Below, piece by piece: positions 5,788-10,381 of a stretch of 10,381 nt of DNA. Position 1 is the stretch's first letter; every line of letters starts with the position of its first letter. Where the stretch lies: positions 1 to 10,381 of the forward strand of contig JAPLZG010000066.1 in NCBI GenBank assembly GCA_026395155.1. The letters are read 5' to 3'. This DNA comes from Candidatus Tayloriibacteriota bacterium (GTDB lineage: Bacteria; Patescibacteriota; Minisyncoccia; Phycocordibacterales; GWA1-40-21). The position numbers and the translations under genes were made by a program. Below the pieces are notes generated by a model that worked only from the letters and a program-made list of their open reading frames with translations, searched no databases and was not told the DNA's origin.

Positions 5788-7116
5788 ATGAGAAAACCCA
5801 CCAAACAAAAACCCCTGAAAGTCCTCTTCATTTCCGGAGAACTAATCGCCGGAGACCTGGCCTACCGACTCGTCCAAGAAGGTTGTGACGTGAAGCTTTA
5901 TATTGAAGATAAAAGCCGAAAAGACTGTCTTGAAGGCATGGTCCCAAAAACAGAGGATTGGAAGAAAGAATTAAAATGGATAGGAAAGGACGGTCTCATT
6001 GTTTTTGATGACATCGGCTACGGAAAAATACAAGATGAATTAAGAGAAAAAGGTTACTCAGTCCTTGGCGGAAGCGCCGGCGGAGACCGCCTAGAAAAAG
6101 AAAGAAACTACTGCCAAAAAATCTTTTCCGTTTGCGGGATAGATCCGCTTGAAACCCATGACTTCGAGAACACTGACTCTGCCATCGATTTTCTAAACGA
6201 AAAAGAAAACAGGAGAGCTTGGGTTTTAAAACAAAACGGACACCACAGTATTTTCAATTACATCGGAGAAATGGATGATGGATCAGATGTACTAAGCCTT
6301 CTTCTAAGCTACAAAAAACACTTGAGAATCAACGTACCCTTGACCTTGCAAAAAAGGGTTCGGGGGGTGGAAATTGGGATCGCCAGATATTTCAATGGTA
6401 ATGATTGGATTGGACCGATTGAATTCAACATTGAACACAAACAGCTGTGTAATGACTGCGTTGGACCATTGACCGGAGAAATGGGAACAGTTATTTGGTA
6501 TGACAACAATGACAAAAACGTTCTCTTTCAAAAGACATTGGCCAAATTAAAACCCTTTCTAAAAAAAATTAATTTTAAAGGAGATTTTGACATCAACTGC
6601 ATCATCAACAAAAGAAGAGTCTATCCCATCGAAGCCACTTCCCGCTTCGGTTGCCCCTCCACTCAGCTTCAAGACGCACTAAACCTTCCCCCTTGGAAAG
6701 CATTTCTCATGGCCATAGCAAAAGGAGAAAAATATCATTTGAGACACAAAGAAGGCTATGGCGTCATTGTTTCTTTGGCAATCCCCCCCTTCCCCTCAAA
6801 AGTAACTGATTTCTTTTACATAAAAGGTGCAGAAATAAAATTTAAAGGTAGAATTACTAAAAGCGAATTAAGCAAAATACATTTCGAAGAAGTTTCCTCC
6901 GAAGAAAAAGACGGGAAAAAAACCTATCACATCGCCGGCAACAACGGCTACATCGCCTATATTTCCTCTTCCAGTAAAACCATAAGCGGAGCCAGAAAAA
7001 AAGTCTACTCCATCGTCAACAAAATCATAATCCCCCGAGTTTTCTATCGAACAGATATTGGGAAGAGTTTTTATAAAAAAGATAAAAAATTATTAAAAAA
7101 GTGGGGGTGGTTATAA
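5788..7116 (+). CDS. PurD-like ATP-grasp ligase (phosphoribosylamine-glycine ligase family)
   Basis: PurD joins glycine to phosphoribosylamine in purine synthesis, and this protein has the family's full layout. The order is an N-terminal alpha/beta domain (KVLFISGEL, 11-19), a linker to the ATP-grasp core (GGSAGGDRLEKERNYCQ, 94-110), ATP-grasp strands with GVEIGIARYF (193-202), GPLTGEMGT (226-234), the end motif IEATSRFGCPSTQ (281-293), and a C-terminal domain ending RTDIG (421-425). Key differences from true PurD are visible. The GREHAL-type N-terminal motif is absent, GPNTGGMG reads GPLTGEMG, and the metal-site ExN before RFG reads EAT. I infer a diverged ligase with a different substrate. 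ATG 5788 fits the family's usual start; the frame is open from TTG 5734 with another ATG at 5743. Codon use is richer in C-ending codons than in flanking genes. The ureohydrolase follows 15 bp later and is probably co-transcribed. Confidence 0.82.
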   Translation: MRKPTKQKPLKVLFISGELIAGDLAYRLVQEGCDVKLYIEDKSRKDCLEGMVPKTEDWKKELKWIGKDGLIVFDDIGYGKIQDELREKGYSVLGGSAGGDRLEKERNYCQKIFSVCGIDPLETHDFENTDSAIDFLNEKENRRAWVLKQNGHHSIFNYIGEMDDGSDVLSLLLSYKKHLRINVPLTLQKRVRGVEIGIARYFNGNDWIGPIEFNIEHKQLCNDCVGPLTGEMGTVIWYDNNDKNVLFQKTLAKLKPFLKKINFKGDFDINCIINKRRVYPIEATSRFGCPSTQLQDALNLPPWKAFLMAIAKGEKYHLRHKEGYGVIVSLAIPPFPSKVTDFFYIKGAEIKFKGRITKSELSKIHFEEVSSEEKDGKKTYHIAGNNGYIAYISSSSKTISGARKKVYSIVNKIIIPRVFYRTDIGKSFYKKDKKLLKKWGWL

Positions 7117-7131
7117 AAATTAAAATAAAAA

Positions 7132-8025
7132 ATGATTGATTCTATTATCAACTGTAAAAATATAAAAGAAGCGGATGTGATAGTTTTATCTGCAGGATAT
7201 GGACAATCTTTTACTTATAGAGGTGGTGCAGAAAATGGTCCATCTGAAATTGTAAAATGTCTACATGGTAATCTTGAATTTTTTGATAGATTTACTATGA
7301 ATGAACCAATACAATTTTTAAAAATTTATCATCACGAATTAAAAAACATAAACAATGTCTCTTCTGAGGAAATGGTCAAGCAAATTTCTGATTTTAATCT
7401 TAAATACAAAGATAAATTTATAATAATGCTAGGAGGTAGCCATTCCGTGTCCAATGGTGCTTTTTCTTATTTTGAAAAATATAAAGATCCAACCAATATA
7501 ACAATATTACAGATTGACGCCCATCCGGATCTTAGGGAAAACACGTTCGACTTTAAGGACACATCCGATAAGTTTGATCATGCATGTGTTATGAGAAGAG
7601 CTTGTGAAATGAGTTTCCAGACTGTTCAGGTTGGGATCAGAACATATTCTATTTATGAACGTAAATTTATTGTTAAAAATAATTTAAAGATTTTTGAATG
7701 GGGAAAGAAAAAAATACCTTCCATAAATGAAATTATAAAATCAATAAAAACAAAAGATGTTTACTTAACCCTAGACGTTGATGGTCTTGACCCTTCTCAT
7801 ACCCCCGCGACAGGAACACCAGTGCCTGGCGGTCTAGAATGGACATACACCCAAAGACTTCTCAGAAAACTAATTTTATCAAAAAACTTAATAGGTGCTG
7901 ATATCGTTGAAGTTTCACCATTTAAGCATGACGTATTAACACAATATGCGGCCGCAAATTTATGCTACAACATAATGTCTTACAAAATCATGAAAGATAA
8001 GAAAATGCTTACTTTTTTTGAATAA
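7132..8025 (+). CDS. Ureohydrolase family enzyme (agmatinase/arginase type)
   Basis: Ureohydrolases remove urea from guanidino compounds using two manganese ions; agmatinase makes putrescine from agmatine. At 297 residues the length is typical. The metal ligands are all present: H104 in GGSHS, D129, H131 and D133 in IDAHPDLR, and D215 and D217 in LDVDGLDP. The downstream TGTPVPGGL (227-235), E260 in ADIVEVSP, and FDHACVMRRA (148-157) match the agmatinase branch. GGSHS replaces the usual GGDHS, a change next to a ligand rather than of one. YRGGAENGPSEI (29-40) is the conserved N-terminal gate. Agmatinase is the best guess, but guanidinobutyrase or another guanidino hydrolase is possible. No polyamine gene lies nearby. 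It follows the PurD-like ligase by 15 bp without a Shine-Dalgarno, suggesting one transcript and perhaps one pathway. Confidence 0.88.
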   Translation: MIDSIINCKNIKEADVIVLSAGYGQSFTYRGGAENGPSEIVKCLHGNLEFFDRFTMNEPIQFLKIYHHELKNINNVSSEEMVKQISDFNLKYKDKFIIMLGGSHSVSNGAFSYFEKYKDPTNITILQIDAHPDLRENTFDFKDTSDKFDHACVMRRACEMSFQTVQVGIRTYSIYERKFIVKNNLKIFEWGKKKIPSINEIIKSIKTKDVYLTLDVDGLDPSHTPATGTPVPGGLEWTYTQRLLRKLILSKNLIGADIVEVSPFKHDVLTQYAAANLCYNIMSYKIMKDKKMLTFFE

Positions 8026-8064
8026 TAAGTTATTATATTTTTAAAGGTTAATAAAAAAACAAAA

Positions 8065-9777
8065 ATGGAATATAACCTTGTTACAAATATTCAAAGTTGT
8101 TATATAGACGTTCCCTTGCTTCTCTATTATTCTCACGTCCCAACCGCTATAGTCTCGTTGGTATTAGCATTTTTTGTTTTTTTAAAAAACAGAAAACTTC
8201 TTGTTAGTAAAATTTTGTTATTTATAGCAATATTTTTTTCGTTATGGTCATTTTTTGATATAATTATTTGGATTAGTCCGGATAGCAGAAAAGTAATGTT
8301 TTTGTGGTCTATTGTAAATTTAATTGAAATGTTAGTTTCTGTTTTTACTCTTTATTTCGCATACGCATTTCTTGAGAAAAAAGACGTGCCTCTGAAGATT
8401 AAAATTTTTATTGGCACGTTATTATTACCTTTTATTCTACTTATACCCACAAAGCTCAATCTACCACAGTTTGTAATTGAATCCTGTGAGGCTCAGCAAG
8501 GTCCACTTTTAAAATATTATTATATTCTTGAAGCCTTCTTTTCTCTTTCTCTTATAGCCTATCTTATTGTAAAAATTATAAAAAACCATGAATCAGAGAG
8601 GGCTAAGACTATCTACTTTTCAATTGGAATAATTTTATTTCTTGCATCCTTCTCAGGGGCAAATATCATGGGAAGCATCTTAGAACAATGGGAAATTTTA
8701 CAATATGGATTGTTCGGGATGATTGTTTTCCTTGCTTTTCTCTCCTATCTCATCCTCAAATACCAAGCCTTTGACATTAAAGTTCTTGCTACTCAATTTT
8801 TTATTGTTGCCTCTTGGCTTTTAATTGCTTCTCAGTTTTTCATCGGTGGGCAAAATCAGGAAAACCTCCTGCTTGCCGTCACGACGCTTCTTCTCACCAC
8901 TGTCCTTGGTTACATCATTTTCCGTTCAGTAAAACAAGAGGTTGTTTTGGCTGAGGGAGTTCGGGAGTCTTCGGAGAAGCTTTTGAAGATTAATAGGAAG
9001 TTGGAGGAACTGGACAAGGCGAAGTCGGAGTTTATTTCGATTGCTTCGCATCAGCTGCGGACACCGCTGACTTCCATTAAGGGGTTCTCTTCCCTACTTT
9101 TGGAAAACACTTTTGGGAAGGTTCCGGAGAAACAGAAGGAGGCGATTAACAAGATTTTTGTTAATAATGAGAAATTGGTGCTTTTGGTGGAGGATATGTT
9201 GAATGTTTCGAGACTTGAATCTGGGAGATTGCAATATGATTTTGAGGAGACGGAGATTGTTCCTTTGGTTGGGGACGTGATTAAGAATTTGAAACTTTAT
9301 GCCAAGAACAAAAAGCTTTATTTGAAATTCCAGAAGCCGGAGGAAAAATTACCTTTGATTTTGGCTGATCAGCGGAAGTTGTCGGAGATTATTGCCAACC
9401 TCATCGACAATGCCATTAAGTACACTCAGAAAGGTGGCGTAAGGGTCATGATTGAGAGTTTTGAGAGGAATCAGAAAGTTGGGAAGTTTGAGGGGACGGG
9501 AACTTTCGACCAAACTTGGATTCGAGTGAGAGTCAAGGACACTGGGATTGGAATGAAAGAAGAAGAAACAGTTTCAATTTTTGAAAAATTCAAGAAAGGT
9601 AATTATGCGGAAACCGAAGAAAACGGCACCCGCATCTCCGGCACCGGCTTCGGTGTCTATATCTCCCGCCAAATGACCCACGCTATGAACGGCAAACTCT
9701 TCGCCAAAAGCCCCGGCAAAAATAAAGGCAGCGAATTCATCCTGGAACTGCCAGGGATTAAGGAGAATGGGAAATAA
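8065..9777 (+). CDS. Membrane sensor histidine kinase (orphan)
   Basis: This 570-residue kinase should sense a signal in or near the membrane, autophosphorylate and pass phosphate to a response regulator. About nine hydrophobic segments span residues 18-286 (near 20-40, 48-70, 78-102, 110-128, 150-172, 182-202, 212-232, 240-260 and 266-286), resembling 7TM-type sensor modules. A short helical linker (290-320) leads to the HisKA domain, with H329 in SHQLRTPLTSIKGF. The HATPase domain has N449 in NLIDNAIKYT, D492 and G494 in DTGIGM, FEKF (506-509), and GTGFG (526-530). All catalytic boxes are complete. No response regulator lies nearby, so its partner is unknown. Codon use shifts within the gene: AT-rich over the membrane part, TTG- and GAG-rich at about 8940-9530, then C-ending at about 9620-9730. 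No Shine-Dalgarno precedes ATG 8065. Confidence 0.93.
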   Translation: MEYNLVTNIQSCYIDVPLLLYYSHVPTAIVSLVLAFFVFLKNRKLLVSKILLFIAIFFSLWSFFDIIIWISPDSRKVMFLWSIVNLIEMLVSVFTLYFAYAFLEKKDVPLKIKIFIGTLLLPFILLIPTKLNLPQFVIESCEAQQGPLLKYYYILEAFFSLSLIAYLIVKIIKNHESERAKTIYFSIGIILFLASFSGANIMGSILEQWEILQYGLFGMIVFLAFLSYLILKYQAFDIKVLATQFFIVASWLLIASQFFIGGQNQENLLLAVTTLLLTTVLGYIIFRSVKQEVVLAEGVRESSEKLLKINRKLEELDKAKSEFISIASHQLRTPLTSIKGFSSLLLENTFGKVPEKQKEAINKIFVNNEKLVLLVEDMLNVSRLESGRLQYDFEETEIVPLVGDVIKNLKLYAKNKKLYLKFQKPEEKLPLILADQRKLSEIIANLIDNAIKYTQKGGVRVMIESFERNQKVGKFEGTGTFDQTWIRVRVKDTGIGMKEEETVSIFEKFKKGNYAETEENGTRISGTGFGVYISRQMTHAMNGKLFAKSPGKNKGSEFILELPGIKENGK

Positions 9778-9798
9778 TAATTAAATTAATTTAATCAT

Positions 9799-10200
9799 AT
9801 GCTAAAAATAGTAACTTTAAGAAAAGACTATTCAAAACTTGAAGATCAAATTGTTAATTTTTATGCTCCAAAATATCAACATCCCTTCACCAAAGAAACT
9901 GTCAAAAACTCGGCTTTGATTTGTCTAGCTTTTGAAGATGACAAGATTGTTGGTGGGATAAGGGCTGTATCAGATTTAACAAGACATGCTTTGATTGTTG
10001 ATCTTATTGTAGACAAAAGCTATCGTAAAAATAAAATCGGCACAAAATTACTTTTAGCTCTTTTAAAAGAGTTGAAAAAATGTAAAGTTAAAAACATCGG
10101 CCTCACAACAGAACCCGGAGTTGATTGGCTAGTCGACTTTTATCATAAACATGGATTTAAGCCCTTGAAAGGAAGTGTTTATTTGGAATTAGAGGATTAA
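9799..10200 (+). CDS. GNAT family N-acetyltransferase
   Basis: GNAT enzymes move an acetyl group from acetyl-CoA to an amine. This short 133-residue protein is close to a single GNAT domain. ALIVDLIVDKSYRKNKIG (64-81) is motif A: the strand, the beta-bulge and the pyrophosphate loop. Its RKNKIG is a weakened form of the usual R/QxxGxG/A, keeping the last glycine only. A helix with TKLLLALLKELKK follows. DFYHKHGFKPL (113-123) is the typical C-terminal motif B, with the tyrosine often used as the general acid. The substrate is unknown. The start ATG 9799 lies 21 bp after the kinase stop, with no Shine-Dalgarno and an AT-only spacer. It may be read through from the kinase gene. It converges with a second GNAT gene at the window edge. 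Confidence 0.85.
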   Translation: MLKIVTLRKDYSKLEDQIVNFYAPKYQHPFTKETVKNSALICLAFEDDKIVGGIRAVSDLTRHALIVDLIVDKSYRKNKIGTKLLLALLKELKKCKVKNIGLTTEPGVDWLVDFYHKHGFKPLKGSVYLELED

Positions 10201-10250
10201 ACCAGAAGTTTTCATCCTACTCATTATTTTTATTGTTACTTTCGAACTTT

Positions 10251-10381
10251 TTATAAACTCTTTTCCACTGTAATTATGCTCCCCTCTTTAGTTTGAACAT
10301 AACCTAGGTCCTGATAAAGATTGAAGGCTCTTTTGTTTTTTTTATAAAGTCCGAGAATAATTTTTTCAGCTTTTAACTTGC
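10251..10381 (-). CDS. GNAT family acetyltransferase, C-terminal fragment at window edge
   Basis: On the minus strand an open frame enters from the right edge and ends at TAA (10253-10251), giving 42 visible residues. They include ILGLYKKNKRAFNLYQDLGY followed by a TKEGSIITVEKSL ending. This is the classic GNAT motif B region: a helix with N and an AFxLYxxLGY core, then the last strand. It is too short for the automatic length cut and is truncated only by the window, not visibly broken. It is distinct in sequence from the GNAT at 9799-10200, with which it converges across a 50-bp gap that holds no clear terminator hairpin. The acceptor substrate is unknown; proteins with this ending include many amino-acid and antibiotic acetyltransferases. 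Confidence 0.8.
   Translation of the reverse strand, partial: KLKAEKIILGLYKKNKRAFNLYQDLGYVQTKEGSIITVEKSL

Noticed and set aside
6304..6531. Open frames on the minus strand inside the PurD-like gene
   Set aside because: They are antisense to a well-supported ATP-grasp coding region and show no recognisable motif.
8022..8036. ATAATAA-G-TTATTAT hairpin at the end of the ureohydrolase gene
   Set aside because: The stem is entirely A-T with a one-base loop and only a short T run follows; too weak for a terminator.
9741..9755. CCTGG-AACTG-CCAGG stem near the end of the kinase gene
   Set aside because: It lies inside coding sequence with no T run after it.
9780..9795. Perfect 16-bp palindrome ATTAAATTAATTTAAT before the small GNAT gene
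   Set aside because: It is made only of A and T in an AT-rich spacer, where such palindromes arise by chance, and no second copy was found.
1..10381. CRISPR arrays, tRNA or rRNA genes, riboswitches, toxin-antitoxin or phage genes
   Set aside because: I looked for regularly spaced repeats, tRNA-like folds and small paired genes on both strands and saw none.

Overview
The window is AT-rich and densely packed. Most starts lack a Shine-Dalgarno sequence, and many codons end in A or T. The histidine kinase H-box block (SEFISIASHQLRTPLTSIKG) is of the type common in Patescibacteria (Candidate Phyla Radiation). I therefore infer a CPR-like bacterium, but no rRNA or other marker gene is present to confirm this.

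Layout. (1) Bases 1-1408 hold the 3' end of an unidentified gene interrupted by a complete insertion sequence (108-1385). The element has an intact DDE transposase, long compound inverted repeats and a 5-bp target duplication ATTAC. (2) Bases 1455-2370 hold a sugar-1-phosphate nucleotidyltransferase with the only clear Shine-Dalgarno in the window, closed by a strong hairpin terminator. (3) Bases 2361-2894 hold a convergent Nudix hydrolase of ADP-sugar diphosphatase type, whose stop codon lies inside that terminator. (4) Bases 2957-5630 hold a tight pair: an ATP-grasp protein and, 6 bp later, a family 4 glycosyltransferase split by a +1 frameshift at an A6 run. (5) Bases 5788-8025 hold a PurD-like ATP-grasp protein with altered metal-site residues, then 15 bp later a ureohydrolase of the agmatinase/arginase family with its metal ligands intact. 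(6) Bases 8065-9777 hold an orphan membrane sensor histidine kinase. (7) Bases 9799-10200 and 10251-10381 hold two convergent GNAT acetyltransferases, the second cut by the window edge.

How the genes may work together. The nucleotidyltransferase and glycosyltransferase point to NDP-sugar and surface glycan chemistry, and the Nudix enzyme could hydrolyse nucleotide sugars. Between 2957 and 8025, two different ATP-grasp enzymes, a glycosyltransferase and a ureohydrolase lie on the same strand. ATP-grasp enzymes usually form amide or peptide-like bonds and ureohydrolases act on guanidino compounds. This stretch could therefore be a small-molecule or amino-sugar decoration cassette. That is inference from gene content only, and no known named system matches it. 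Composition is patchy: the PurD-like gene and the 3' part of the kinase gene use many more C- or G-ending codons than their neighbours, which suggests a mosaic accessory region.
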